Program-made: the position numbers and the translations under genes
From: Phycisphaeraceae bacterium
Lineage (GTDB): Bacteria; Planctomycetota; Phycisphaerae; Phycisphaerales; UBA1924
Assembly (NCBI GenBank): GCA_019636675.1
Contig: JAHBXC010000003.1
Span: 310,001-374,000, forward strand
Reading direction: 5' to 3'
DNA length: 64,000 bases
Notes under the pieces: generated by a model
What the model was told of the DNA's origin: nothing
Database searches by the model: none
The model's input: only the letters and a program-made list of their open reading frames with translations
Part shown: in pieces, positions 47,291 through 55,787 of the stretch
Numbering within the stretch: position 1 is the first letter of the stretch
How the letters are laid out: each line of letters begins with the position of its first letter

Positions 47291-48391
47291 GTGAACCAAC
47301 CACAGGACCCCTTGCGCGGCGAATCCGTCGAACTCGTCCCGCTGCGCGCCGCCGAGCACGCCGACGCGCTCTTCGACGCCACCCCTGCCGACACCTTCCG
47401 CTGGTTTCTCTCGCGCCCGAAGGAGTGGACACGCGAGTCGTTCCGCGAGTGGATCGGCATGCGCGCCGGCGCCGATCGGTCGCGGATGTTCGTGGTCGTC
47501 GAGCGCGCGAGCGGTCGCGTCGTGGGTTCGACCTCGTACCTCGACATCGACGACGCGAACCGCTCGGTCGAGATCGGCTCGACCTGGTACACGCCTCCGG
47601 CCCGCGGCACGCGCGTCAACCCCGAGTGCAAGCTCCTGCTCCTCCGACACGCGTTCGAGGCGATGGGGCGCCTGCGCGTCACGCTCAAGACCGACGCGAG
47701 GAACCTGCGCAGCCAGCGCGCCATCGCCGGCGTCGGCGCGATCCGCGAGGGCACGCTGCGCGCCCATCGCGTGATGGACGACGGCACGGCGCGCGACACC
47801 GTCTACTTCAGCGTGACGCTCCCGGACTGGGCGCGCGTGAGGAAACTGCTCGAGGCGCGCCTGCGCGCGCCCGAGATGCCGCCGTCATTCGCGGTCCGTC
47901 CGGCGGGCGCGTCGGATGTCCCGTCGGTGCTGCCCCATGTCGAAGCGATCTGCGAGATGCACCGCGCGATGGACCCGCAGCGATTCACCTTTCGCCCGAA
48001 CATCGTCGAGATGTACGCGAAGTGGCTGCCCGAGCGCGCCGCCGACCCGCGATCGGTCTTCCTCGTCGCGCAGTCGCCCGAGGGGGAGACCGTCGGCTAT
48101 CTCGTCGGCACGGTCGAGCCCGAGGTCCCGATCTATTGGACGCCCGAGTCCGGCTGGATCCACGACCTGTTCGTCCTGCCTCAGTGGCGCAAGCACGGCG
48201 TGGCGAAGGCGCTCGTCTCGGCGGCGGTCGAGCGGTTTACGGCGCTGGGCGTCGAGCGCATCCGGCTCGAGACGGCGGCGCCCAACGACGGGGCCCGCGC
48301 GTTCTTCGCGTCGTGCGGCTTCCGCCCGGGCACGACGGAGATGCTGCTGATGCTCCGGGGTGACGCGCTGGTCACCGACGCCGGCGGGTGA
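47291..48391 (+). CDS. Double GNAT acetyltransferase
   Basis: 366 residues with two fused GNAT domains. The first (about 1-180) is of the RimJ/RimL type: VELVPLRAAEHADALFDATP, GRVVGSTSYLDIDDANRSVE and LRHAFEAMGRLRVTLKTDARN. The second (about 200-360) is a canonical GNAT: FAVRPAGASDVPSVLPHVEA, then DLFVLPQWRKHGVAKALVSA (the Q/RxxGxG/A acetyl-CoA loop, here with QWRKHGVA) and IRLETAAPNDGARAFFASCG. Targets unknown. GTG start with TACGAT 6 nt upstream. The 3' end overlaps the convergent gene by 20 bp. Confidence 0.85.
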   Translation: MNQPQDPLRGESVELVPLRAAEHADALFDATPADTFRWFLSRPKEWTRESFREWIGMRAGADRSRMFVVVERASGRVVGSTSYLDIDDANRSVEIGSTWYTPPARGTRVNPECKLLLLRHAFEAMGRLRVTLKTDARNLRSQRAIAGVGAIREGTLRAHRVMDDGTARDTVYFSVTLPDWARVRKLLEARLRAPEMPPSFAVRPAGASDVPSVLPHVEAICEMHRAMDPQRFTFRPNIVEMYAKWLPERAADPRSVFLVAQSPEGETVGYLVGTVEPEVPIYWTPESGWIHDLFVLPQWRKHGVAKALVSAAVERFTALGVERIRLETAAPNDGARAFFASCGFRPGTTEMLLMLRGDALVTDAGG

Positions 48392-49022
48392 GCGCGAGCC
48401 CGCCCAGCGCGAGGCCGATCGTTGCGCCGGGCGCAGGGATCTGGACGATCTGGATGCCGCTGATCGCGCCGAGCGCGCCGTTGATCGAGAAGATGTCGAT
48501 GACGAGGTCCTGCGCGCTGCCCAGCGTAACGGAGTGCAGGGAGTGGGTGGCGCCGGGCACGAAGCCGCCGGTCCAGACGCCGCCGATCACCTGCATGCCG
48601 AGGTTGTTGACATCGACGCCGGTGGAGAGCGGGCCGAAGGTCCAGGTGGTGACGTAGATGTCGTACGCGCCGGCAGCGAGCCCGCTGACGGTGTAGGTCT
48701 CGATGAACGGGATGCTGAGGAAGTCGTCGAGGAGCGCGTCGTCGTCGCCCAGGGTGAGCGGGTCGTTGAAGCCGGAGAGGAACCCGCCCGTGCCCGAGAC
48801 GGAGACGCCGGTGGAGTTGCCGGCGAGGTCGAGGAGCCCGGCGCTGACGCCGCCGGTGTACTGGTTCCACGCGCCTGCCGAGCCGGCCGGGCCCCCGTAG
48901 GCGCTGGACGGGACGGGCGAGGCATTGCCGACATCGATGTTCATGGATTGTGCCGCGGCGCTCGCGCCGAGCGCGCCTGCGCTCACGAGCGTCGTCGCGA
49001 TGAGTGTGGTGGTGGTTCGCAT
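48372..49022 (-). CDS. PEP-CTERM-like exported protein
   Basis: 216 residues. Signal peptide RTTTTLIATTLVSAGALGAS. A beta-rich body (GVSVSGTGGFLSGFNDPLTL, YDIYVTTWTFGPLSTGVDV) and a C-terminal tag: IPAPGATIGLALGGLALTRRRR (Pro-rich box, short hydrophobic helix, Arg cluster). Presumed exosortase substrate or membrane-tethered protein. It is followed on the same strand by nothing; the upstream neighbour at 49052-49660 has the same architecture, and the pair may be co-transcribed. Confidence 0.7.
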   Translation of the reverse strand: MRTTTTLIATTLVSAGALGASAAAQSMNIDVGNASPVPSSAYGGPAGSAGAWNQYTGGVSAGLLDLAGNSTGVSVSGTGGFLSGFNDPLTLGDDDALLDDFLSIPFIETYTVSGLAAGAYDIYVTTWTFGPLSTGVDVNNLGMQVIGGVWTGGFVPGATHSLHSVTLGSAQDLVIDIFSINGALGAISGIQIVQIPAPGATIGLALGGLALTRRRR

Positions 49023-49051
49023 GGTGGTGTCTCTCTCCCGAGCGGTGGTGT

Positions 49052-49660
49052 TCAGCGGCGCCTGCGCGCGAGGGTTGCGCCCGCGATGGCAAGCGCCGCG
49101 CCGGCGCCCGGCGCCGGCACGAAGGGCGTGGGGAAGCTCAGCCAGTCGAGCCCGGTGTCGGAGGTCCCTGCGCCGACGTTGGTGTTCGCCCAGAACTCGA
49201 CGCGCGCGATGCCGTTGGCGGTGAGCGAGATGACGGTGAAGGTCGTCCCGGTGAAGGTCTGCGCCGCGAGGAGGTTGTTGCTGAGGTCGTACGCGCGCAT
49301 GTCGACGGCGTCGAAGTCGCCGCCGCCGTCGCCCCAGCGCGCCGAGACGGTGCCGTTGACCACGGCGGGCGTCACGCCGTCGGCCGGGTTCACGAAGGTC
49401 GCGAAGATGGGGGAGTTGTACCACCCGCCGTTGGAGGGCGGCGCCCACGGCTCGGCGCCCTGGATGCCCCACAGCCCGGGCACGAGTTCGGTGAAGGTCA
49501 CCGCCGGGTAGTTCAGGGACGAGAAGATCACGCCGTGGGACATCGCGAGCTGGTTCGTGACATCCTGATAGGGGGCCAGTTCGGTCCCCTGCACGATGGC
49601 CGCGGACGCACCGGCGGCGAGCGCGCTCGCCGCGGCGACGACAACGATTCTGGGCAGCAT
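49052..49660 (-). CDS. PEP-CTERM-like exported protein
   Basis: 202 residues. Signal peptide LPRIVVVAAASALAAGASAA. The body (FSSLNYPAVTFTELVPGLWG, VSARWGDGGGDFDAVDMRAY, LAAQTFTGTTFTVISL) looks like a single jelly-roll domain. The C-terminus is FVPAPGAGAALAIAGATLARRRR, i.e. the VPAPG box, a hydrophobic stretch and an Arg tail. The ATG at 49660 gives a clean signal peptide. Function unknown. Confidence 0.7.
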   Translation of the reverse strand: MLPRIVVVAAASALAAGASAAIVQGTELAPYQDVTNQLAMSHGVIFSSLNYPAVTFTELVPGLWGIQGAEPWAPPSNGGWYNSPIFATFVNPADGVTPAVVNGTVSARWGDGGGDFDAVDMRAYDLSNNLLAAQTFTGTTFTVISLTANGIARVEFWANTNVGAGTSDTGLDWLSFPTPFVPAPGAGAALAIAGATLARRRR

Positions 49661-49936
49661 GGTTGACGGTTCCTTCCGCTCTTCCTCAGACGAAACCGAC
49701 CGCCCGGGGCGCATCGCGGAGGGCGTCGGTCCGATTGAGAATGTACATCGGACCCGGGCAAGAGCAAGAGTCTCCCGTCAGGTCCTTCGAGGCCCGGGCG
49801 GGCCCGGACCCGTGAATCTGGGAAGGATCAGGGCGATGGACCGGTCGCCCTCCCCAGGGTCTTTCCCCCTACACTCCGCTCCGCCCTTCGCGGCGGCGCG
49901 CCACCCCCTCTGACCCCCCCGAAAGACCGCCCGACG

Positions 49937-51631
49937 ATGCCCACCATCACCATCAACGGCAAGCAGTGCGAGTTCACCAGCGGCAAGACCATCCTCCAGG
50001 TCGCCCTCGAGAACAGCGTCGAGATCCCGTACTACTGCTACCACCCGGGGCTCTCGATCGTCGCGTCCTGCCGCATCTGCCTGGGCGAGGTCTGGGCGCC
50101 CAACCCGCGCAACGACAACAAGCTCGAGCCGATGCCCAAGCTGGTGCCCACCTGCCAGGTCGCCGCCGGCGACGGGCAGGTCGTCTACACCGACTCGCCC
50201 AAGGCCGTCAAGAACCAGAAGGCGGTGATGGAGTACCTGCTCATCAACCACCCGCTGGACTGCCCCGTGTGCGACCAGTCGGGCGAGTGCTTCCTGCAGG
50301 ACTACTCCTACTTCTACGGTCGCGGCGTGTCGCGCTTCGAGGAAGACAAGATCAAGCAGCCCAAGAAGGACCTGGGCCCCAATGTGCTGCTGTACTCCGA
50401 TCGCTGCATCATGTGCTCGCGCTGCGTGCGCTTCACGCGAGAGGTGTCGGGCACCGCGGAACTCACGGTCGAGGGGCGCGGCGCCAAGGAGCAGATCGAT
50501 GTCTTCCCCGGCAAGGCCCTGAACAACGAGCTGGCCAGCAACGTCGTCGACCTCTGCCCGGTCGGCGCGCTGCTCGACAAGGACTTCCTCTTCGCCCAGC
50601 GCGTGTGGTTCCTGAAGTCGACGCCCTCGATCGACGGGATCACTTCCAGCGGCGACAACATCTTCCTCGAGCACAACGAGGGGCGCGTCTATCGCGTCAA
50701 GCCGCGCGACAACGAGGCGATCAACCGCTGGTGGATCACCGACGAGGTGCGATACGGCTGGAAGTTCATCCATCGCGAGGACCGGCTCTCGACGCCCATG
50801 CGGCGCGAGCACGGCGTGCTGATGGAGGCGACCTTCGCCGCGGCGCTGGCCGACGCGTCGAAGATCTTGCACGAGTGCCGCTCGAGCGGGAAGAAGGCCG
50901 CGATCGTGGTCTCCCCGATGCTCGCGAGCGAAGAGGCGCAGTGCTTCGCGGCGCTGGCCGACGCGATCCCGGGCGATGTCGCGCTGGCCGTCGGCCCGGT
51001 GCCCGTGATGGGCGAGGACCGCGTGTACCCCAAGGGCGCCAAGCCGGCGCACGAGGGCGGCAGCGGCTTCGTCGTGCGCGCCGAGAAGTGCCCGAACTCG
51101 CGCGGCGTGCGGCGCGTGCTCGAGGCCAACAGCGGCGGCGCGAAGGTGCTCGCTTTCGAGGACTTCCTGTCGCGCGCCCAGTCGGGCGAGTTCGGCGCCG
51201 TCGTGCTGACCGGAAACTACCCCAGCGACTGGGCGACGCCCGAGATCGTTCGCGCGTTCGATCGCGCCAAGGGCGACCGCGCGAAGCTGATCCTGATCGA
51301 CACCCTGCCCACGCGCCTGGCCGACCACGCCGATGTCCTCCTCCCCGGGGCGACCTGGGCCGAGAAGGCCGGCTCGTTCGAGAACGCGACGCATGTCGTG
51401 CAGCCCTTCGAGCAGGCGATCCCGGTGCGCGAGGGCGCGCGGGTCGACGGGCAGATCGCCCTGGACCTGGCCGCCGGCGTGCGCGGCGAGGAGCGGTCGA
51501 TCTACGACGCCCCGACCATCCGCGAGCAGATGGCGCACAGCGGCGTGGAGCCCCTGCGCGTGTTCGCCGGGGTGAGCGTTGCGAAGACCCGCGTCCTGAA
51601 CGAGACCGACATGGCACTGGTCGATCTCTGA
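49937..51631 (+). CDS. nuoG: NADH dehydrogenase subunit G-like iron-sulfur protein
   Basis: 564 residues. N-terminal plant-type [2Fe-2S] ferredoxin domain (C34, C45, C48, C73), the His-Cys3 cluster motif (H104, C108, C111, C117: HPLDCPVCDQSGEC), a [4Fe-4S] motif (DRCIMCSRCVRF with a distal LCPVGAL) and a molybdopterin-oxidoreductase-like C-terminal domain that lacks an obvious cofactor site. This matches the NADH-dehydrogenase 75-kDa/NuoG subunit. No other nuo genes are in the window, so complex I is either encoded elsewhere or this serves a different NADH-linked enzyme. Confidence 0.85.
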   Translation: MPTITINGKQCEFTSGKTILQVALENSVEIPYYCYHPGLSIVASCRICLGEVWAPNPRNDNKLEPMPKLVPTCQVAAGDGQVVYTDSPKAVKNQKAVMEYLLINHPLDCPVCDQSGECFLQDYSYFYGRGVSRFEEDKIKQPKKDLGPNVLLYSDRCIMCSRCVRFTREVSGTAELTVEGRGAKEQIDVFPGKALNNELASNVVDLCPVGALLDKDFLFAQRVWFLKSTPSIDGITSSGDNIFLEHNEGRVYRVKPRDNEAINRWWITDEVRYGWKFIHREDRLSTPMRREHGVLMEATFAAALADASKILHECRSSGKKAAIVVSPMLASEEAQCFAALADAIPGDVALAVGPVPVMGEDRVYPKGAKPAHEGGSGFVVRAEKCPNSRGVRRVLEANSGGAKVLAFEDFLSRAQSGEFGAVVLTGNYPSDWATPEIVRAFDRAKGDRAKLILIDTLPTRLADHADVLLPGATWAEKAGSFENATHVVQPFEQAIPVREGARVDGQIALDLAAGVRGEERSIYDAPTIREQMAHSGVEPLRVFAGVSVAKTRVLNETDMALVDL

Positions 51632-51729
51632 CCCTCGGACCCCCGACCCCGCCCCCCCCGCGGGTCCGGAGCGCCGAAAGCGAGCCGATCGGGCTGGCTT
51701 TCATCTAGTCGGTGCTAACATGGCCCTCG

Positions 51730-52491
51730 ATGGGTGGGTCCTGGCACATCCCGGCTCTGGTCTTTGTGGGCGTCTGGCTCGCGCTGGTGCTGGGCGTGCA
51801 TGTCGTTCGACGCACCTCGACGCGCGGGCCCGACGACCTCGGGACCGGGGCGGCGATCCTGGTTTTCCGGCTCTACTCGCGCGTGGTCCACGGTGTGCGC
51901 TTCGAGGGGATGGAGCATGTCCCTCGCACCAAGGGCGCGGGTCCTCTGCTGCTGGTGGCGAACCACACGGCCGGCGTTGACCCGTTGCTGATCCAGGCGG
52001 GATGCCGATTCGAGATCCGCTGGATGATGGCGGACGACATGCGCCTGCCGCGGTTCGACGGGTTCTGGAAGTTCGCGCGGATCATTTTCGTCGACCGGAC
52101 CAACGGCGACGCGAAGGCCGCCGGCGCCGCGATGGCGCACCTGCGCCGGGGCGGGGTGATCGGTGTGTTCCCCGAGGGGCGCATCGAGCGTCCTCCGGGC
52201 GAGATCCACCCGTTCATGGTCGGCGTGGGCGTGTTCGCGAAGCGGACCGGCGCGCCGGTGCTGCCGGTGTTCGTGGAGGGCACGCCCTACGCGCGCACCG
52301 CGTGGGGGAGTCTGTGGAGGCCGAGCCGCTCGCGCGTGGTGTTCCTCGAGCCGGTGCGCTACAAGGGGTCGAAGCTGAGCGCGCGAGAGGTCGCGGAGGA
52401 CCTGCGCCGGCGCGTCGCGGGCGTCGCCGGCTGGCCGCTCAACGATTCGCCCCTGCCCCCCGACGCCGCGACGGGGCGATACGGGAAGTGA
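51730..52491 (+). CDS. 1-acylglycerol-3-phosphate acyltransferase-like protein
   Basis: 253 residues. One N-terminal hydrophobic helix (IPALVFVGVWLALVLGVHVV), then the PlsC motifs: NHTAGVDPLL (HxxxxD), the second-block FDGFWKFARIIFVDR, FPEGRIERPPGEIHPF (block III) and VLPVFVEGTPY (block IV). Phosphatidic-acid synthesis or other lipid acylation is likely; the acceptor is unproven. TAACAT ends 8 nt before the ATG at 51730; a GTG at 51712 is an alternative. Confidence 0.88.
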   Translation: MGGSWHIPALVFVGVWLALVLGVHVVRRTSTRGPDDLGTGAAILVFRLYSRVVHGVRFEGMEHVPRTKGAGPLLLVANHTAGVDPLLIQAGCRFEIRWMMADDMRLPRFDGFWKFARIIFVDRTNGDAKAAGAAMAHLRRGGVIGVFPEGRIERPPGEIHPFMVGVGVFAKRTGAPVLPVFVEGTPYARTAWGSLWRPSRSRVVFLEPVRYKGSKLSAREVAEDLRRRVAGVAGWPLNDSPLPPDAATGRYGK

Positions 52492-52528
52492 TCGCGCCGC
52501 CGCGGCACGAAACGGGTACAACTTGCGG

Positions 52529-53215
52529 ATGCTCACCCGCGTGACCGGCACCCTGGAGAAGGTCGAAACGCTGTCCGGTGGCGGCGTCGCGCCCCTCGCG
52601 GTGGTCGCGCTGCCCATCGGCATCGCCTACGAGGCGCTGCTGCCGGCCTACGCCGCCGCCTCGCTGGTCGATCGCGTGGGCGAGACGGTCACGCTCCATA
52701 CAGTCGAGGTCTACGAGCAGGGCGCGCAGGGGGGCAACATCACGCCGCGCCTGCTGGGGTTCGTCAGCGAGGACGAGCGCCGCTTCTTCGAGCTGCTGAC
52801 GAAGGTGAAGGGGCTGGGCCCCAAGCGCGTGCTGCGACTGCTGGCGGCGCCCACGGCGCAAATCGCGCTGGCGATCGAGCGCGAGGACGTCAAGTTCCTG
52901 AAGACCCTGCCGGAAGTCGGCCCCAAACTCGCCGAGACCATCGCGCGCGAGCTCAAGGGCAAGGCCACGCCCTTCGTCGATGCGCGCACGCGCGACATCG
53001 AGGTGAAGGCCGGCGCCCCGGGAGCGCGCGGCACACCAGCCGCCGCGAGCGCGATGCAGGGGCTCTCGGCCGAGGCGCAGCAGGCGGCGCTCGCGCTCGT
53101 CCGGCTCGGTCAGAACGAGGCCGACGCGCAGCGGATGGTCCGCCTGGCGATCGAACGCAACGGTTCGCTGGAACGCGCCGACGAGATCCTCGCGGCGGCG
53201 TTCGGCGCTCGCTGA
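52529..53215 (+). CDS. ruvA: Holliday junction DNA-binding subunit RuvA
   Basis: Tetrameric junction-binding protein that targets the RuvB motor. 228 residues. N-terminal OB-fold (LTRVTGTLEKVE ... VGETVTLHTVEVYEQGAQGG), tandem HhH domain (FFELLTKVKGLGPKRVLRLL, FLKTLPEVGPKLAETIAREL) and a C-terminal UBA-like domain (QQAALALVRLGQNEADAQRM), reached through a longer than usual linker. The OB-fold is more divergent than normal. TACAAC ends 6 nt before the ATG. ruvB and ruvC are not nearby. Confidence 0.93.
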   Translation: MLTRVTGTLEKVETLSGGGVAPLAVVALPIGIAYEALLPAYAAASLVDRVGETVTLHTVEVYEQGAQGGNITPRLLGFVSEDERRFFELLTKVKGLGPKRVLRLLAAPTAQIALAIEREDVKFLKTLPEVGPKLAETIARELKGKATPFVDARTRDIEVKAGAPGARGTPAAASAMQGLSAEAQQAALALVRLGQNEADAQRMVRLAIERNGSLERADEILAAAFGAR

Positions 53216-53273
53216 TCGTTCACACGGAAAGACGCCGGCGCATCACGAAGACACACCGGCGCCCAACGGTGAG

Positions 53274-53474
53274 TCATCGCTTCTGCGAGGGCTTCTGTTC
53301 GGCGCCCTTCTCGTCGCGCTTCGCGTCGCCGGGGTTGCGGTCGCGCCCGCGGTCCGTGGACTCGGGGTGGTCCTGCCTGGGCTTGGCGGTCCTGGGGTCG
53401 TGGGCCTGATCGCCGGTGCGGCCTTTGTCGGGCTGTTTCTCGGGCTTCTGCGTCGGGGTGGTGTGCTGTGCCAT
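53274..53474 (-). CDS. Small hydrophilic protein
   Basis: 66 residues, almost entirely charged or polar (QHTTPTQKPEKQPDKGRTGD, DRGRDRNPGDAKRDEKGAEQ). The ATG at 53474 has AAGGAAG upstream, which decides the start. Composition suggests an intrinsically disordered, KGG- or stress-type protein; no family recognised. Confidence 0.5.
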   Translation of the reverse strand: MAQHTTPTQKPEKQPDKGRTGDQAHDPRTAKPRQDHPESTDRGRDRNPGDAKRDEKGAEQKPSQKR

Positions 53475-53649
53475 GGGGGGCTTCCTTTCGGGGTGCGTGG
53501 AACGCGGAGTGCGTTCGTTGATGCCACACTCTCCCTCGCGCACCCGCGCGAGCCGGTGAAAGCAGATGGAAAGCGATTTCATGTTGCGGCAACCTCGACG
53601 ATGCAAGTCCCGCTGGCGTCAGGCCTGAGCGATGAGGTACACTTCACCC

Positions 53650-53853
53650 ATGCGCCTGCGACCCAGCGAATGCGTGTTCGGGAGTCTCGAATTGCTGCGC
53701 CTCGCCTTCGTGACGCGCTTCCGCTTCAAGGGCCCGTACTGGCACTGGCGCATGGAAACCGCCTTCGGACGCGGCAAGCCCCCACGCGCCGAGATGCTCC
53801 GCGCCGCCCTCCGCTACGGCGCCTGGGCGCGCAGGATGCGCAAGGGGGTCTGA
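53650..53853 (+). CDS. Small basic protein
   Basis: 67 residues (RLRPSECVFGSLELLRLAFV, TRFRFKGPYWHWRMETAFG, LRYGAWARRMRKGV). TACACT ends 6 nt before the ATG. The aromatic FKGPYWHWRMETAFG core and the coding-like composition suggest a real gene; no family known. Confidence 0.5.
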   Translation: MRLRPSECVFGSLELLRLAFVTRFRFKGPYWHWRMETAFGRGKPPRAEMLRAALRYGAWARRMRKGV

Positions 53854-53911
53854 GGAGGGCAATAGGCAGTCGGCAATCGGCAATGGGGAAGAAGGCGCGA
53901 TGAGCGCACCT

Positions 53912-54036
53912 GTCAGCGCTCCCTCCCCCTGCCCCCTCCCGCGAGCGGGAGGGGGGAAGATCCGATCCCATTGCCCATTGCCCATTGCCCATTGCCCATT
54001 GCCCATTGCCCATTGCCCATTGCCCATTGCCCATTG
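53912..54036 (+). repeat. Hairpin plus CCCATTG array, copy R3
   Basis: Same architecture as R1, with ten CCCATTG units (53967-54036). It ends 14 bp before the ATG of the RluA-like gene, so it makes up most of the upstream region. Confidence 0.85.
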
Positions 54037-54050
54037 CCCGACCCACCCCC

Positions 54051-54755
54051 ATGCCCCTGACGATCCTGCACCAGTCTGACCGTTTCGTGGTGATCGAGAA
54101 GCCGGCGGGGCTGTTGTCTGTGCCGGGGAAAGGGCCGGACAAGGCCGACTGCGCCGCGTCGCGTGTGCGCGCGATGTTCCCGCGAGCGACGGGGCCGCTG
54201 GTCGTGCACCGGCTCGACATGGACACGAGCGGGCTGATGGTGTTCGGGCTCGACGAGGGCGCGCAGCGAGAGCTCTCGCGCCAGTTCGAGGACCGGCTCG
54301 TGGAGAAGGCGTATGTCGCGCTGCTCGAGACGATCGATGTCGATATAGCGCGTTCGCCCCTGGCGCAGGACTCAGGGCTCGTCGACGCGCCGATGCGCGT
54401 GGACCTGGACAACCGGCCCTTCCAGATTCACGACCCCGAGCACGGGCGCCCGGCGCAGACGCGCTGGCGCGTCCTCGCGCGCGAGCCCGACCGCGTGCGC
54501 GTCCGCTTCGAGCCCATCACCGGGCGCGCGCACCAGCTGCGCGTGCACGCGTCGCTGCCGGCGCCCCTGTGCCTGGGCGCGCCGATCCTGGGGGATGTGC
54601 TCTACAACCCCACCGACCACCGGCTCGCGCGAGAACTCGACGAGACCCCGCCGCGCTCACCTCGTGGGCGACTGATGCTGCACGCGACCGAGCTGTCGTT
54701 CCTCGCCCCGGGGACGAAGCGCCGCGAGGAATTCACGAGCCCGCCGCCGTTTTAA
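54051..54755 (+). CDS. RluA-family pseudouridine synthase
   Basis: Isomerises uridine to pseudouridine in RNA. 234 residues. VVIEKPAGLLSVPG, the catalytic-Asp motif HRLDMDTSGLMVFG and GRAHQLRVHASL are all intact. There is no N-terminal S4 domain, so this belongs to the short RluA/RluE-like group. The rRNA or tRNA target is not predictable. The start is preceded directly by repeat R3; no -10 box is visible at the usual distance. Confidence 0.9.
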   Translation: MPLTILHQSDRFVVIEKPAGLLSVPGKGPDKADCAASRVRAMFPRATGPLVVHRLDMDTSGLMVFGLDEGAQRELSRQFEDRLVEKAYVALLETIDVDIARSPLAQDSGLVDAPMRVDLDNRPFQIHDPEHGRPAQTRWRVLAREPDRVRVRFEPITGRAHQLRVHASLPAPLCLGAPILGDVLYNPTDHRLARELDETPPRSPRGRLMLHATELSFLAPGTKRREEFTSPPPF

Positions 54756-54819
54756 ACCGGAGAAGAACAAAGCACTGGTGGCGTGGCACGAACGAGTATC
54801 AGCGCGCGAGTGCACACCT

Positions 54820-54917
54820 GTCAGCTCCCCCTCCCGCGAGCGGGAGGGGGGAAGATCCGATCCCATTGCCCATTGCCCATTGCCCATTGCCCATTGCCCA
54901 TTGCCCATTGCCCATTG
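54820..54917 (+). repeat. Hairpin plus CCCATTG array, copy R4
   Basis: A shorter hairpin arm, then eight CCCATTG units (54862-54917). Unlike R1-R3 it lies between convergent genes and ends 4 bp from the thpR stop codon. Confidence 0.85.
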
Positions 54918-54921
54918 CCCG

Positions 54922-55533
54922 TTACCCCGCCAGCTCCGCCCGTTCGATTTCCCGGTGCGTCGCGCCGCTGCGCGACAGGTCGCTGCGCACGAGCGCGATC
55001 CACGACACCGGAAAGACCACGCGCTCGCGCTCGAGCGCGAGTTCCTCGTCGATCGGCTCGCACCGGAACCCCGGCGTGACGAAGCGGCGCAGCGTGAGGT
55101 GGGGGAGGAACCGATCGCCCGGCCTGGCGCGCGTGGTGCGCGCGAAGCGCTGGACGAGCCGTCGGTGCAGCTCGAGCAGCGTGGGCGGCGCGTCAGTCTC
55201 CGCCGCGATGAGGCGCGGGCGGTCGTTCGTCGGCAGCCCGATGAGCCGGATCGGCCAGAGCTCGAACGCGCGAAGCCCGCTGGCCGCGCGACGGACGGAC
55301 TCGCGCACGCTCTCGAGCGCGCCCAGGGGCGTGTCGCCCACGAATTGCAGCGTGAGGTGCACCTGGTCCGGCGGCGTCTCGCGCGAGTCGGGCAGCCCCC
55401 GGCGCTCGCACAGCGCCGCCGCCTCGCGCGACAGTTCCCGCGCGACGCTGGCCGGCGGATAGCACGCGACGAACAGACGCACGGTCTCTTCGTGGGCCTT
55501 TCCCGAACGCCTGTCGATCGCGCGCCGACGCAT
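54922..55533 (-). CDS. thpR: RNA 2',3'-cyclic phosphodiesterase (2H family)
   Basis: 203 residues. Two HxTx motifs characteristic of the 2H phosphoesterase superfamily: VHLTLQFVGD and PHLTLRRF. The N-terminus (VRLFVACYPPASVARELS) matches ThpR/LigT-type proteins, which hydrolyse RNA 2',3'-cyclic phosphates and can ligate tRNA halves in vitro. TACGCT ends 6 nt before the ATG at 55533. The stop codon abuts repeat R4. Confidence 0.9.
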   Translation of the reverse strand: MRRRAIDRRSGKAHEETVRLFVACYPPASVARELSREAAALCERRGLPDSRETPPDQVHLTLQFVGDTPLGALESVRESVRRAASGLRAFELWPIRLIGLPTNDRPRLIAAETDAPPTLLELHRRLVQRFARTTRARPGDRFLPHLTLRRFVTPGFRCEPIDEELALERERVVFPVSWIALVRSDLSRSGATHREIERAELAG

Positions 55534-55787
55534 GCCCCCAGCGTACCGGCGCCGGGCGGGCGCGAAAACCGCACGAATGAATCGAGATTCACACCCCCTT
55601 CACGGCGCAGTCACCGCGATGGCCGAAAGTACCCGTGTGACAGCGATGCCCGGTGTGGAGGAGAGAGAGAGAGAACACACCAATAACCGGCACACCGCCG
55701 TTCCTTGACCCGCGGGGTCTGGCCTAACCGGCTGGGCCCCGTGTTTCGTTCCGGGCGCGTCCGCCCCGGCGCGGTACGCTGCCGCGC
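55534..55787. other. Divergent intergenic region
   Basis: No gene seen. A GA dinucleotide run lies at 55661-55674. TACGCT boxes close to both flanking start codons (55540-55545 minus, 55775-55780 plus) probably drive the two divergent genes. Confidence 0.4.

Noticed and set aside
49937..51631. Formate dehydrogenase or NADH-linked hydrogenase subunit instead of NuoG
   Set aside because: The Fe-S motif order fits the family generally, but there is no molybdopterin site, no H-cluster motif and no partner genes; NuoG-like is the more cautious call.
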